The position numbers and the translations under genes are program-made. The notes under the pieces were generated by a model. That model saw only the letters and a list, made by a program, of their open reading frames with translations. It was not told the DNA's origin and did no database searches. 64,000 nucleotides of DNA from Nocardia salmonicida NBRC 13393. GTDB taxonomy: Bacteria > Actinomycetota > Actinomycetes > Mycobacteriales > Mycobacteriaceae. The stretch covers positions 186,001 to 250,000 of the forward strand of contig NZ_BDBR01000010.1 of NCBI RefSeq assembly GCF_001613085.1, written 5' to 3'. Below are positions 32,495 to 42,183 of the stretch, in pieces. Numbering within the stretch: position 1 is the stretch's first letter; each line of letters opens with the position of its first letter.

Positions 32495-33466
32495 TCAGGC
32501 CGTGCGCAGGGCGCCGCCGCCGAGCAGTGAGTGAACCGCTGTGCGACCGATGTCGAGGGCGCGGGTGAGCAGGTCGGTGTCGCGGGCCGCGCTGTCGATG
32601 GCGGGGGAACCGACGGGTGGGTGCACCTGGAGGACGTGATCGCCGAGCCCGTCGAGGTAGCTGTCCTCGACCGCCTGCTGGCCGGGCCGCTTGCTCCACG
32701 CCCGGAAGGCGCCGGGCGCGATGGCACGCATATAGCCGCCGCCGACCACCCGATGCAGCAAAGGAGCGGGCGGGCGGAGTTCATCGGTCCGGCGGGTCCG
32801 CAGGACCAGGGCGTGGGTGGCGCCCGCGGCCACGGCGGTGCGGATCGGGACGGTCTCGGTGAGCCCGCCGTCGAAGTAGCTGCCGCCCGCGAGGGCCACC
32901 GGTGGTCCCGCTAGCAGCGGTAGGCCCGCAGAGGCCCGTAGCGCCGTCATGAGGGTGTTCTTATCGGTGATGTAGGGCCCGAGGTCCACCGACTGCCCGG
33001 TGCGGATATCGGTCGCGATCGGGTGGAAGGTGGTCGGATTGGCCAGGATGGCAGGAAAGTCCATCGGCTCGATGCCGTCGTACACGCGGTGCACGAGATA
33101 GTGCAGATCGAAGACGGGTCGACCGCGGAAGATCCGCACCGGATCGACCACGCGGCGCATGATCACCGGGTCGGTCCACGAACGCATTCCCGTCGCCGCG
33201 CGCCCGCACAGCAGCCACGCGCCGTTGATCGCCCCGGCCGAGGTGCCGTAGACGGCGTCGAAAACCTTCGAAAGGCCCAACTCCTCGAGCGCCTGGACCA
33301 TGCCGCTGGAGTACACACCGCGGCTGCCACCACCCTCGATCACCAACGCGAGCCGATTGCCGTCGGCGCGCTGCCCGGATTCCCGGCGAGCCCGGATGAC
33401 CTCGGCCACCGTGGCCGAACCCGGCGTCGAGAGCGGGTCCAGATCGGTGTGCGCAGTACTGGTCAC
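32495..33466 (-). CDS. Patatin-like phospholipase
   Basis: 323 residues. The oxyanion loop is LVIEGGGSRGVYSSGM, the nucleophile serine is in VYGTSAGAINGAWLL, and the dyad Asp is in SYFDGGLTETVPI. The set makes an active acyl-hydrolase likely, acting on phospholipid or other acyl esters. No signal peptide is seen, so it is probably cytoplasmic or peripheral to the membrane. The GTG at 33466, with TATCGT seven bases upstream (33474-33479 on the minus strand), was preferred to an open extension to 33550. It precedes the small GNAT-like gene by 36 bases. Confidence 0.88.
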   Translation of the reverse strand: MTSTAHTDLDPLSTPGSATVAEVIRARRESGQRADGNRLALVIEGGGSRGVYSSGMVQALEELGLSKVFDAVYGTSAGAINGAWLLCGRAATGMRSWTDPVIMRRVVDPVRIFRGRPVFDLHYLVHRVYDGIEPMDFPAILANPTTFHPIATDIRTGQSVDLGPYITDKNTLMTALRASAGLPLLAGPPVALAGGSYFDGGLTETVPIRTAVAAGATHALVLRTRRTDELRPPAPLLHRVVGGGYMRAIAPGAFRAWSKRPGQQAVEDSYLDGLGDHVLQVHPPVGSPAIDSAARDTDLLTRALDIGRTAVHSLLGGGALRTA

Positions 33467-33547
33467 CCGATCCACGATACGACAGAACACGGGCACCCAT
33501 CCGGCGCGGACAGGTGATTTTCGTCCGCCGTTCACCCCGGCGAACGA

Positions 33548-33583
33548 CAACGGGCGCCGGTCCGAGAAGACCGACGCCCGTTG
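33548..33583 (-). terminator. Hairpin after accA3
   Basis: CAACGGGCG-C-CGGTC (33548-33562) pairs with GACCG-A-CGCCCGTTG (33569-33583), fourteen pairs with one mismatch around CGAGAA. It lies 14 bases past the accA3 stop and upstream of the patatin gene. Confidence 0.8.
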
Positions 33584-33597
33584 GTGAGACTTGCTAC

Positions 33598-35397
33598 CTA
33601 CTTGATCTCCGCCAGAACGGTGCCCTGGGTGATCGCGGCGCCCGCCTCGACGGCCAGCCCGGTGACGACACCGGCCTTGTGCGCGTTGACCGGGTTCTCC
33701 ATCTTCATGGCCTCGAGCACCACGATCAGGTCGCCCACCTCGACGGTCTGGCCCTCTTCGACCGCGACCTTCACGACAGTGCCCTGCATCGGCGCGGTCA
33801 CCGCGTCACCCGACGCGGCACCGGCACCGGCGCCGCCACGCTTGCGCGCCTTCGGCTTCTTGCGAACCACACCGTTGCCGACCGAACCGGCCGCACCGCC
33901 ACCGAGGGTGAACTGACCGGGCAGCGACACCTCGACGCGACGTCCACCGACCTCGACGACAACCTTCTGCCGGGGCAGATCGTCGTCGTCATCGTCGGCG
34001 GCACCGGCGGCCGTGTACGGCTCGACGGTGTTCTTCCACTCGTTTTCGATCCACTTGGTGTAGACGTCGAACTTCTCGCCGTCACCGATGAATGCCGGAT
34101 CCTCGATGACCGCGCGGTGGAACGGGATCACCGTCGCCAGGCCCTCGACATCGAACTCGGCCAGCGCGCGACGGGCGCGCTGCAGCGCCTGCTCGCGGTT
34201 CTCGCCGGTGACGATCAGCTTGGCCAGCATCGAGTCGAACTGACCGCCGATGACGCTGCCCTGGACCACGCCGGAGTCGACGCGCACACCGGGGCCCGAG
34301 GGCTCGCGGTAGACGTTCACCGGGCCGGGAGCGGGCAGGAAGCCGCGACCGGCGTCCTCACCGTTGATCCGGAACTCGAACGAGTGGCCACGCGGGGTGG
34401 GGTCTTCCTTGATGGAGAGCTCGTCGCCGTTGGCGATCGCGAACTGCTGACGCACCAGGTCGATGCCCGCGGTCTCCTCGGTGACCGGGTGCTCCACCTG
34501 CAGGCGGGTGTTCACCTCGAGGAACGACACGGTCTCGCCCTGCACCAGGTACTCCACGGTGCCGGCGCCGTAGTAGCCCGCCTCGCGGCAGATGCGCTTG
34601 GCCGACTCGTGGATGGCGGCGCGAACCTCGGCGGACAGGAACGGCGCGGGCGCCTCCTCGACGAGCTTCTGGAACCGGCGCTGCAGCGAGCAGTCGCGGG
34701 TACCGGCGACGACCACGTTGCCGTGCTGGTCGGCGATGACCTGGGCTTCGACGTGGCGGGCCTTGTCGAGGTACTGCTCGACGAAGCACTCGCCGCGACC
34801 GAAGGCGGCGATGGCCTCACGGGTGGCCGACTCGAACAGCTCGGGGATCTCTTCGATGGTGTGGGCGACCTTCATGCCGCGGCCACCGCCACCGAAAGCG
34901 GCCTTGATGGCCACCGGGACGCCGTATTCCTTGGCGAACGCGACGACCTCGTCGGCGTTCTTGACCGGGTCCTTGGTGCCCGCGGCCATCGGCGCCTTCG
35001 CCTTCTCGGCGATGTGGCGCGCGGTGACCTTGTCACCGAGGTCGCGGATGGACTGCGGCGACGGGCCGATCCAGATCAGCCCGGCGTCGATGACGGCCTG
35101 GGCGAAGTCGGCGTTCTCGGAGAGGAAACCGTAACCGGGGTGGATCGCGTCGGCGCCGGACTTGGCCGCGGCGTCGAGGATCTTGTCGAACACGAGGTAC
35201 GACTCGGCAGAGGTCTGACCGCCGAGGGCGAAGGCCTCGTCGGCGAGCTTCACGAAGGGAGCGTCGGCATCGGGCTCGGCATACACCGCGACGCTGGTGA
35301 TTCCCGCGTCCTTGGCAGCCCGGATCACGCGAACCGCGATCTCGCCGCGGTTAGCTACGAGTACCTTTGTGATCCGTGCGCTGGCATGGCTGGGCAC
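33598..35397 (-). CDS. accA3: Acyl-CoA carboxylase alpha subunit: biotin carboxylase plus biotin carrier
   Basis: 599 residues. Residues 1-450 are biotin carboxylase ([22 protein letters not shown]-grasp [28 protein letters not shown]). A linker region with acidic and then basic runs follows, and the C-terminal carrier domain has the biotinylated Lys in [10 protein letters not shown]. It carboxylates biotin for AccD partners, supplying malonyl- and methylmalonyl-CoA and activated meromycolate chains. The GTG start has AGGAGG upstream and was preferred to an open extension to 35472. It matches Rv3285. Its partner accD5 with accE5 and the biotin ligase birA lie 2.6-5 kb away, separated by sseA, an HTH gene and maf. 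Confidence 0.95.
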   Translation of the reverse strand: MPSHASARITKVLVANRGEIAVRVIRAAKDAGITSVAVYAEPDADAPFVKLADEAFALGGQTSAESYLVFDKILDAAAKSGADAIHPGYGFLSENADFAQAVIDAGLIWIGPSPQSIRDLGDKVTARHIAEKAKAPMAAGTKDPVKNADEVVAFAKEYGVPVAIKAAFGGGGRGMKVAHTIEEIPELFESATREAIAAFGRGECFVEQYLDKARHVEAQVIADQHGNVVVAGTRDCSLQRRFQKLVEEAPAPFLSAEVRAAIHESAKRICREAGYYGAGTVEYLVQGETVSFLEVNTRLQVEHPVTEETAGIDLVRQQFAIANGDELSIKEDPTPRGHSFEFRINGEDAGRGFLPAPGPVNVYREPSGPGVRVDSGVVQGSVIGGQFDSMLAKLIVTGENREQALQRARRALAEFDVEGLATVIPFHRAVIEDPAFIGDGEKFDVYTKWIENEWKNTVEPYTAAGAADDDDDDLPRQKVVVEVGGRRVEVSLPGQFTLGGGAAGSVGNGVVRKKPKARKRGGAGAGAASGDAVTAPMQGTVVKVAVEEGQTVEVGDLIVVLEAMKMENPVNAHKAGVVTGLAVEAGAAITQGTVLAEIK

Positions 35398-35585
35398 TGA
35401 GCCTCCTGTGTGCAATCTTTGGTCGCGTCGGGGAACGGGTCGCCGGTTAGGCCCCGTGCCCGGTATCGACAACTTTCGTCTCGGGCGAGTGTAGGCAGTG
35501 TGCCAACCCTGCTCGAACTCGGCTAGCCCTACTGTCGAGTAGGTCGCAGGTCACACTACGCGGCGTCCAGTGATGTGAACATGTT

Positions 35586-36476
35586 TCAAATGATCTGATT
35601 CGCGACACCTGGTTCGGTGCCCGTGGCGATCGGTACCCGCACCGAGTTGCCCCATTCGATCCACGAACCGTCGTAATTGCGTACCGACCTGCGGCCGAGC
35701 AGGAACGTGAGGACGAACCAGGTGTGGCTGGACCGCTCGCCCACCCGGCTGTACACGACCAGGTCGTCGGCCGGAAGCGCGCCGTAGACCTCGTCGAGGT
35801 CGGCGCGCGAGCGGAAGCGGCCGTCGATCGTGGCGGCGGCGGTCCACGGGATGTTCACCGCGGTCGGCACGTGTCCGCCGCGCAGGGTCGCGTACTCCTG
35901 GTTGAGCGGCTTGTCCTCGAGTTCGCCCGAGTACTCCTGCGCCGAACGCACGTCGACCAGGGGCTTGCCGAGCCTGCCGAGCACCTCCTCGCGGAACGCG
36001 CGCGCGGTCGAGTCGTCGCGCACGACCTCGGGGTAGTCGCTGGGGGTGGGGTAGGGCTGGTCGAAGGTGGTGTCGCGTTCCTCGGAGATCCAGGCGTCGC
36101 GGCCGCCGTCGAGCAGGCGCACGTCCTCGTGGCCGAACAGCGTGAAGATCCAGGCGGTGTGCGCGGCCTGGGCATTGCCGCGGTCGCCGTAGATCACGAT
36201 GGTGTCGTCGCGCTCGATGCCCTTGGCGCGCATCAGCTCGGTGAAGCGCTCGCCGTCTACATAATCGCGGGTCACCGGGTCGCTCAGGTCGCCGCGCCAG
36301 TCGATCTTGACCGCGCCCGGGACATGGCCGATGTCGTAGAGCAGGATGTCATCGTTGGACTCGATGATTCGTAAACCACGCACGCCGATGTTTGCGGACA
36401 GCCATTCTGTGGTTACCAATCGATGCGGGACTGCGTAGGAACCGAAGGCGGGGTGCGGATCCGGGGCGACAGGCAC
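35586..36476 (-). CDS. sseA: SseA-type rhodanese with Ser at the catalytic Cys position
   Basis: 296 residues with two rhodanese domains. The first has [26 protein letters not shown] and [13 protein letters not shown]. The second has [28 protein letters not shown] and the active-site loop [14 protein letters not shown]. In SseA proteins the loop is normally [12 protein letters not shown]; here the codon is AGC (Ser), so the persulfide-carrying Cys is absent. Thiosulfate sulfurtransferase activity should therefore be lost or changed. The rest of the loop is intact, so the change is recent or functional. The GTG at 36476 follows GAAGGA. It is divergent from a Cys-rich HTH regulator, and matches Rv3283 in position. 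Confidence 0.88.
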   Translation of the reverse strand: MPVAPDPHPAFGSYAVPHRLVTTEWLSANIGVRGLRIIESNDDILLYDIGHVPGAVKIDWRGDLSDPVTRDYVDGERFTELMRAKGIERDDTIVIYGDRGNAQAAHTAWIFTLFGHEDVRLLDGGRDAWISEERDTTFDQPYPTPSDYPEVVRDDSTARAFREEVLGRLGKPLVDVRSAQEYSGELEDKPLNQEYATLRGGHVPTAVNIPWTAAATIDGRFRSRADLDEVYGALPADDLVVYSRVGERSSHTWFVLTFLLGRRSVRNYDGSWIEWGNSVRVPIATGTEPGVANQII

Positions 36477-36624
36477 GGTGTGGTCCTTCACGCGAGTTGG
36501 GCGGGTGCGAGCACTTGGTGGTCGCAGCCGATGGTAAGTGTGTGGTGGCACATCACGAATCGACACAATGGGCGAATAAAGCGCACGGATGTCCGATAAA
36601 GTCTCTGGAGAGGAGGGGTGAGCT

Positions 36625-37389
36625 ATGTCCGATTCTTGGCCGCGACGGCGACTGCTCGCGATCCTACGTGGCGCCACCGAGCCCCTCGATGCCCAGGAAC
36701 TGGCCCGCATCACCGGACAGCACGTCACCACCGTCCGATTCCACCTCGATGTCCTCACCCGTGAATCGCTGGTTCGCCAGTTCCAGCAGCCGCCACGCGG
36801 CCGCGGACGCCCGCGCATCGGCTATCGCGCGGTGCAGCGCTCGGTGGGCTACCAGGAGCTCGCGCAGGTACTGGCCGACCATCTCGGTCCCGATCCGGTC
36901 GCCCGATCCGCCGCCGCCGTGGCCGCGGGCCGCGCGTGGGGTGCGCGGATGGATGTCGGCACGCAGCAGGTGGAGACCCTCGCCGATGCCAGGGACATCA
37001 CCATGTCGCTGATGTCGGAGCTCGGGTTCGCGCCCGAGAAGGAGCCCGCCGGGGAGACCCCGGAGCACGTACAGATCAACCTGACCGCCTGTCCGCTGCG
37101 TGAACTGGCCCGCTCGCACTCCGAGGTCGTGTGTGGTGTGCACATGGGTCTCATGCGGGAGGTTCTCGAGCGCAACGGAGCCCGCGGGCGGGTGGACGTG
37201 CAGTTGCATCCGTTCGTCGAGCCCGAGCTGTGTACGGCCCGGCTCGACCTGACGATGAACGCGCCCGACCGCACCCCGGCCAAGGAGCCGGGGGATCAGC
37301 ACGTGATCGCGCCGTCAGCCCCGCGGATCCCGCCACAACTGAGTGACACCGACGCCGACGTCTTCGAGCAGTCGGCGCAACAGCGGTAA
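36625..37389 (+). CDS. Winged-HTH regulator with Cys-containing sensor domain (SufR-like)
   Basis: 254 residues. Residues 5-70 are an ArsR/DeoR-like winged HTH ([35 protein letters not shown], with an [10 protein letters not shown] wing). The C-terminal part has [23 protein letters not shown] and [10 protein letters not shown]: three cysteines placed as in SufR-type regulators that hold an Fe-S cluster. It is divergent from sseA, so a sulfur or redox signal is plausible; that is inference. GAGGAGGGG precedes the ATG and TAAAGT lies further upstream. Its last 75 bases overlap the convergent 3' end of maf. Confidence 0.82.
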   Translation: MSDSWPRRRLLAILRGATEPLDAQELARITGQHVTTVRFHLDVLTRESLVRQFQQPPRGRGRPRIGYRAVQRSVGYQELAQVLADHLGPDPVARSAAAVAAGRAWGARMDVGTQQVETLADARDITMSLMSELGFAPEKEPAGETPEHVQINLTACPLRELARSHSEVVCGVHMGLMREVLERNGARGRVDVQLHPFVEPELCTARLDLTMNAPDRTPAKEPGDQHVIAPSAPRIPPQLSDTDADVFEQSAQQR

Positions 37390-37950
37390 TCCGATCCCGA
37401 TGACGCTGGACGGGTCGCCCTCGATCCGGTCGACGAACCACCCACCGAGCCCGTCCAAAGTGAACGCGCCCGCGACCTTCAAGGGTTCGCCCGTCGCGAT
37501 ATAGGTATCGAGCTCATCGGGCGTCGGTTTCGCGAAATGCACCGTGGTACTGCTGCATTCGGCCGACTCGGCGACGATCTCGCCGTCGCGTAGACGCAGC
37601 ACACAGTGCCCGGTGATCAGGTCCGCGCTGCGGCCCGCCATCGTGGCCCAGCGCTCGCGCGCCACCTCTGGGGTGTGCGGTTTGCCCTGCAGCTGCCCGT
37701 CGACGAGCAGCATCGAATCGCAGCCGACGACAACACAGTCGGCGGCGAGTTCGGGAATCGAAGCGGCGACGTCGGCCGCCTTGGCGCGAGCCAAGGCGAC
37801 GACGACATCATGCGAGGAGGTGTCCGCGGGCAGTGCCGCCGACACCGCGTCCTCGTCCACGCCCGAGACCCGCACCACGGGGTCGATGCCCGCGGTGCGC
37901 AGGATCCCGAGCCGGGCCGGCGACGCCGATGCCAGAACCAGTCTGGTCAT
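37315..37950 (-). CDS. maf: Maf/YhdE nucleoside-triphosphate pyrophosphatase
   Basis: 211 residues. The N-terminal RLVLASASPARLGILRTAGI carries the nucleotide-binding SxSxxR motif. The KAADVA, VVVGCDSMLLVDGQ (metal Asp) and GKPHTPEVARERW segments follow, ending GLPLLRRLL. It hydrolyses non-canonical or modified NTPs such as dTTP/UTP analogues. The ATG at 37950 fits the family start; a GTG at 37971, one base after the accE5 stop, is an alternative. It is cotranscribed with accD5 and accE5, as in mycobacteria (Rv3280-Rv3282). The convergent overlap with the HTH gene means their 3' transcripts are antisense. Confidence 0.92.
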   Translation of the reverse strand: MTRLVLASASPARLGILRTAGIDPVVRVSGVDEDAVSAALPADTSSHDVVVALARAKAADVAASIPELAADCVVVGCDSMLLVDGQLQGKPHTPEVARERWATMAGRSADLITGHCVLRLRDGEIVAESAECSSTTVHFAKPTPDELDTYIATGEPLKVAGAFTLDGLGGWFVDRIEGDPSSVIGIGLPLLRRLLEDVGVGVTQLWRDPRG

Positions 37951-37972
37951 CTCGCCCACCAGCTCGGTCACC

Positions 37973-38302
37973 TCAGCGCAGGTGCGACAGCATCGGGTAC
38001 ACGTACGGCGAGAACGGGTTGGTGCCCCGATGCATCATCGTCGATGTGCCCCATGCGTCGGCCGGTCCGTTCGATGCACCGGCGGGCGCGTCGGCGGTTG
38101 CCGCGCTCAGGACGGCGACCAGAGCCGCGATGTCCTGATCGGTGGGCGAACCCTTGAGAATGCGGAACATCGGCTCGCCGGTGCTCGACACCGGGGCCTC
38201 GACCGCCGCGTCCACCGACAGTTCAGCTTCTTCGACGAGTGGTTCGACGACGAGCTCGAGCTCGGCGACTGTCAGCACGTCTTCTTCTGCCACAGTTGTC
38301 AC
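37973..38302 (-). CDS. accE5: Acyl-CoA carboxylase epsilon subunit
   Basis: About 109 residues. An acidic disordered N-terminus (EEDVLTVAELELVVEPLVEEAEL) is followed by a small conserved C-terminal part, PMFRILKGSPTDQDIAALVAVLSA, ending WGTSTMMHRGTNPFSPYVYP. That ending is typical of the AccE subunit that bridges AccA3 and AccD5. The GTG at 38302 was chosen because AGGAAGGA lies 9-16 bases upstream, within the open extension that starts at an ATG at 38323. It follows accD5 by 129 bases and precedes maf closely. Equivalent to Rv3281. Confidence 0.9.
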   Translation of the reverse strand: MTTVAEEDVLTVAELELVVEPLVEEAELSVDAAVEAPVSSTGEPMFRILKGSPTDQDIAALVAVLSAATADAPAGASNGPADAWGTSTMMHRGTNPFSPYVYPMLSHLR

Positions 38303-38431
38303 AGTGCCAGATCCTTCCTGCACTTACTTCGCTTCACAGCGCGGTTGACGCGATCATTCCCGGTGTGGCCGCGCTGATCAATAGTTGTCTTCCACAACAA
38401 GTGTGCGCGGCCTATCCGGGATATCGCGTTT

Positions 38432-40072
38432 TCAGAGCGGAATGTTGCCGTGTTTCTTCGGCGGCATGGTCACCATTTTGCGCTCGAGGAGCCGCAGCGC
38501 CGACACGATCTGGCCACGGGTGTGCGAGGGCGGGACGACCGCGTCGACGTATCCGCGCTCGGCGGCGACGTACGGGTTCACGAGAGTGTCCTCGTACTCG
38601 TTCTGCAGCTCGAGGCGCAGCGCATCGACATCGTCGCCGTTCTTGGCGGCATCGGCCAACTGCTTGCGGTAGACGAAGCCGACGGCGCCGGAGGCGCCCA
38701 TCACGGCGATCTGAGCGGTCGGCCACGCCAGGTTCACATCGGCACCCATGTGCTTGGAACCCATGACGTCGTAGGCGCCGCCGTAAGCCTTGCGAGTGAT
38801 GATCGTGATCTTTCCCACAGTGGCCTCGCCGTAGGCGTAGAGCAGCTTCGCACCACGGCGAATGATGCCGTTGTATTCCTGGCCGGTGCCGGGCAGGAAG
38901 CCGGGCACGTCCACCAGGGTGATGATCGGAACGTTGAAGGCGTCGCAGGTGCGCACGAAGCGCGCGGCCTTCTCCGAGGCGTCGATGTCGAGGCAGCCGG
39001 CGAACTGCATGGGCTGGTTGGCGACGATGCCGACGCTGCGGCCGTCCACGCGACCGAAGCCGCAGATGATGTTCATCGCGCGCTCGGCCTGGACCTCGAG
39101 GAACTCGTCGTCGTCGAGCAGACGGCGGATGACCTCGTGCATGTCGTAGGGCTGGTTCGGCGAGTCCGGGATGATCGTGTCGAGCTCGATGTCCTCATCG
39201 GTGAGGGACTCGTCGATCGCGCCGTTGATCGGGTCGGTGGGCGCGTGGCGCGGGGCCTCGGCGCGGTTGTTGCTCGGTAGGTAGCTCAGCAGGTCCTTGA
39301 CGTAGTCGAGGGCGTCCTGCTCGCCGGAAGCGACGTAGTGGGCGACGCCGGACTTCACCATGTGGGTGTGCGCGCCACCCAGGTCCTCCATCGAGACCTC
39401 TTCACCGGTGACGGTCTTGATCACGTCGGGCCCGGTGACGAACATCTGGGAGGTCTGATCGACCATCACCACGAAGTCGGTGAGCGCGGGGGAGTACACG
39501 TGACCACCGGCGGCGGCACCCATGATCAGCGAGATCTGTGGGATCACGCCGGAGGCCTGCACGTTGCGGTGGAAGATCTCGCCGTAGAGGCCGAGCGAGA
39601 CGACGCCCTCCTGGATGCGCGCGCCGGCGCCCTCGTTGATGCCGACCAGCGGACGGCCGGTCTTGATCGCCAGGTCCATCACCTTGACGATCTTCTCGCC
39701 GTAGACCTCGCCGAGGGAGCCACCGAACACGGTGACGTCCTGGGAGAAGATGCACACGTCGCGGCCATCGATCGTGCCGTAGCCGGTGACGACGCCGTCA
39801 CCGAGCGGGCGGTTGTGCTCGAGCCCGAAATTCACGCTGCGGTGCTTGGCCAGGGCGTCGAGCTCGACGAAGGAGCCTTCGTCGACCAGAGCGAGGATGC
39901 GCTCGCGCGCGGTCATCTTGCCCTTGGCGTGCACCTTGTCGACCGCGGCCTCACCCATCGGGTGTTGCGCTTCTTCCAGCCGATTCCGCAGATCAGCCAG
40001 CTTCCCGGCGGTGGTGTGGATATCGGGGGTGCCCGCCGATTCCGATGCGGGCTGCTGCTGGACACTCGTCAT
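38432..40072 (-). CDS. accD5: Acyl-CoA carboxylase beta subunit (propionyl-CoA carboxylase type)
   Basis: 546-residue carboxyltransferase. The N-terminal half binds acyl-CoA ([40 protein letters not shown]). The C-terminal half binds biotin ([49 protein letters not shown]). With AccA3 and AccE5 it makes methylmalonyl-CoA and malonyl-CoA. The ATG at 40072 has TACACT on the minus strand at 40081-40086, eight bases before it, and no clear ribosome site. It is divergent from birA, so production of the carboxylase and its biotin ligase may respond to the same region. Equivalent to Rv3280. Confidence 0.95.
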   Translation of the reverse strand: MTSVQQQPASESAGTPDIHTTAGKLADLRNRLEEAQHPMGEAAVDKVHAKGKMTARERILALVDEGSFVELDALAKHRSVNFGLEHNRPLGDGVVTGYGTIDGRDVCIFSQDVTVFGGSLGEVYGEKIVKVMDLAIKTGRPLVGINEGAGARIQEGVVSLGLYGEIFHRNVQASGVIPQISLIMGAAAGGHVYSPALTDFVVMVDQTSQMFVTGPDVIKTVTGEEVSMEDLGGAHTHMVKSGVAHYVASGEQDALDYVKDLLSYLPSNNRAEAPRHAPTDPINGAIDESLTDEDIELDTIIPDSPNQPYDMHEVIRRLLDDDEFLEVQAERAMNIICGFGRVDGRSVGIVANQPMQFAGCLDIDASEKAARFVRTCDAFNVPIITLVDVPGFLPGTGQEYNGIIRRGAKLLYAYGEATVGKITIITRKAYGGAYDVMGSKHMGADVNLAWPTAQIAVMGASGAVGFVYRKQLADAAKNGDDVDALRLELQNEYEDTLVNPYVAAERGYVDAVVPPSHTRGQIVSALRLLERKMVTMPPKKHGNIPL

Positions 40073-40262
40073 GGGTTGCGAGTGTAACGAGTGACACCGT
40101 CGCGCACCACGGCAGTCTCGCCTACCGGCCAGTAGAGAAACCCCAGCTAGGCGTACCTTCGCATTCGCTCCGGCCATGCGCGGTCTGATGATGGGCTGCG
40201 CCCACAGCGCCTATTCGGTGTGGTCATGATCGTTCACAGAGAACTCCAGTAACGTGCCGAGA

Positions 40263-41051
40263 ATGAACAGGGCACCCATCGATGTACAGGGTCTGCGCAG
40301 CTCGCAGGGACTGTCGTTCTACGACCGGATCGATGTAGTCGAATCGACCGGATCGACCAATGCCGATCTGGTCGCCCGCGCCGCCGACCCGTCCGCCGAC
40401 CGTCAGGCGCTGCTCGCCGAGGAACAGGTGAGCGGTCGTGGCCGACATGCCCGCGCCTGGGTGAGTCCGCCCCGTGCGCAGATCTCGCTGTCGATCCTGG
40501 TTCGCCTGCCCGGCATCGACCCCACCGCCCTCGGCTGGCTGCCGTTGCTCACCGGCATCGCGGTGGTCGACGCGCTGCGCGGCACGGCCGGGGTCTCGCC
40601 GGAATTGAAGTGGCCCAACGATGTTCTGCTCGACGGCCGCAAGCTCGCGGGCATCCTGGCCGAGGTCGCCACGACCGGGATCTCGCCCGCGGTCGTGGTC
40701 GGCATCGGGATGAATGTCGACCTCGACGAGTCGGAACTGCCTGTCGCGCACGCGACTTCGCTGGCCCTGGCCGGTGCGCGAGACATCGACCGCACCGCGC
40801 TGGTCGCGGCGATCCTGGCCGAGTTCGCGCGCCGCTTCACCGCGTGGGAGCGGGCAGGCTGGGAAACCGCCGATCTGGTGGCCGAATATCGCGAGCGGTG
40901 CGCCACCATCGGGATCGAGGTGCGTGCCGAACTGCCCGGCGGGACGGTGCTCACCGGGGTGGCCTCCGGCGTCGACGACACCGGACGGCTGCTCATCGGC
41001 GAGCGGGCTGTGTCGGCGGGTGACGTGTCCCACCTGCGCGGACAGTACTGA
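40263..41051 (+). CDS. birA: Biotin-[acetyl-CoA-carboxylase] ligase
   Basis: Activates biotin as biotinyl-AMP and attaches it to the AccA-type carrier Lys. The 262-residue product has VESTGSTNADLVA, the biotin loop VSGRGRHARAW, LKWPNDVLLDGRKLAGILAEV and VVGIGMNVD, then a small C-terminal domain. It has no N-terminal HTH, so it is a monofunctional class I ligase. The ATG at 40263 follows TAACGT by seven bases, suggesting a leaderless message; a GTG three codons upstream overlaps that box and is less likely. It is divergent from accD5 and matches Rv3279c. Confidence 0.93.
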   Translation: MNRAPIDVQGLRSSQGLSFYDRIDVVESTGSTNADLVARAADPSADRQALLAEEQVSGRGRHARAWVSPPRAQISLSILVRLPGIDPTALGWLPLLTGIAVVDALRGTAGVSPELKWPNDVLLDGRKLAGILAEVATTGISPAVVVGIGMNVDLDESELPVAHATSLALAGARDIDRTALVAAILAEFARRFTAWERAGWETADLVAEYRERCATIGIEVRAELPGGTVLTGVASGVDDTGRLLIGERAVSAGDVSHLRGQY

Positions 41052-41076
41052 CGACGGGCCCGAGCCGGGCCCGTCG
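41052..41076. terminator. Hairpin between birA and desA
   Basis: CGACGGGCCCG (41052-41062) and CGGGCCCGTCG (41066-41076) pair perfectly around AGC, immediately after the birA stop and just past the convergent desA stop. Confidence 0.82.
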
Positions 41077-41087
41077 CCGGCACGGGG

Positions 41088-42056
41088 TCAGCGTGCGGCC
41101 GAACCCGCCGTCGCACGCTCGGCCACCTCGCGCTCGCGCGCGAGCAACCGGTCGCGCTGCTCCTCGAACCGCAGGACGTCCTTCTCCAACTTGTCGATGA
41201 ACAGTGCGAGTTCATCGCGCGCGGCCTCACCGCGCGCACCGAAGTCGTTGCGCTCGAAGACGTTCCACTGCTTGAGTACCGGACGCACCACCTCGTCGAG
41301 GTGCTGGCGCAGGTCGTAGATGCCGTGCTTGGCCATCAGCACGCCGTTGCGCCGCCAGTTGGGCATGCCCGCGCCCGGCATCTGGAAGTTGGTGAGCACC
41401 TTGGTGATCGCGGGCATCGCCTGGTCCGGCGCGAGATCGAGAGCCGCCGCACACAGGTTGCGATAGAAGATCATGTGCAGGTTCTCGTCGGTGGCGACGC
41501 GAGCCAGCATCTTGTCGGCGACCGGGTCGTCGCACACGCGGCCGGTATTGCGGTGGCTCACCCGGGTGGCCAGTTCCTGGAACGTCACATACGCGACGTT
41601 GACCAGGAATCCACCCCAGTTCGCCGGTGCGTGCGCGCCCTGGGTCATGTGGACCATCCGCGCTTCTTCCAGCGCCACCGGGTCGACGCCGCGGGTGACG
41701 ACGAGATAGTCGCGGATCACGATGCCGTGGCGGTTCTCCTCGGCGGTCCAGCGGCCCACCCAGGTGCCCCACGCGCCGTCGAGCGAGAAGTTCTCGGCGA
41801 TCTCGCGGTGATAGGACGGCAGGTTGTCCTCGGTGAGCAGATTGGTGATCATCGCCGCCTTGGCGACCTCGGTGAGCCTCGATTGTGATGGCTCCCAATC
41901 GCTTCCGCCCATGGCGGCGAAATTGCGGCCTTCCTCCCACGGAACGTAATCGTGCGGATTCCAGTCCTTGGCGATGGAAAGGTGCCGGTTGAGGTTCTGT
42001 TCGGCCACTGGTTCGAGGGCCGTGAGGATTTCGAGCTGAGTCAGATCTTCGGTCAC
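41088..42056 (-). CDS. desA: Soluble acyl-ACP desaturase
   Basis: 322 residues with the di-iron four-helix bundle of stearoyl-ACP desaturases. Iron ligands are in GRWTAEENRHGIVIRDYL and ARVATDENLHMIFYRN, with a further Glu at LPSYHREIAENF. It introduces a cis double bond into an acyl-ACP chain, needing ferredoxin and oxygen. The C-terminus is a charged helix without a membrane anchor. The GTG at 42056 has GGAGG upstream (42061-42068 region) and is preferred to an open extension to 42146. Mycobacterial DesA1 and DesA2 are of this type; this gene is not in the Rv3277-3279 block of M. tuberculosis, so it is a local insertion beside the carboxylase genes. Confidence 0.92.
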   Translation of the reverse strand: MTEDLTQLEILTALEPVAEQNLNRHLSIAKDWNPHDYVPWEEGRNFAAMGGSDWEPSQSRLTEVAKAAMITNLLTEDNLPSYHREIAENFSLDGAWGTWVGRWTAEENRHGIVIRDYLVVTRGVDPVALEEARMVHMTQGAHAPANWGGFLVNVAYVTFQELATRVSHRNTGRVCDDPVADKMLARVATDENLHMIFYRNLCAAALDLAPDQAMPAITKVLTNFQMPGAGMPNWRRNGVLMAKHGIYDLRQHLDEVVRPVLKQWNVFERNDFGARGEAARDELALFIDKLEKDVLRFEEQRDRLLAREREVAERATAGSAAR

Positions 42057-42171
42057 GCGTGCCTCCACTGTCGGTGTCGAGCAAGCAGATATGGGCAAAA
42101 CCTGGCATCTAGCGTGTAATCCACAGTATCGCCTCGGCCGTGGCATCGAGAAATGCGGTGTGCCAGCGCGG

Positions 42172-42177
42172 TACTGT
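42172..42177 (+). promoter_or_regulatory. Leaderless -10 box of the PH-domain gene (TACTGT)
   Basis: TACTGT, six bases, then ATG at 42184. Confidence 0.6.
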
Positions 42178-42183
42178 CACATC

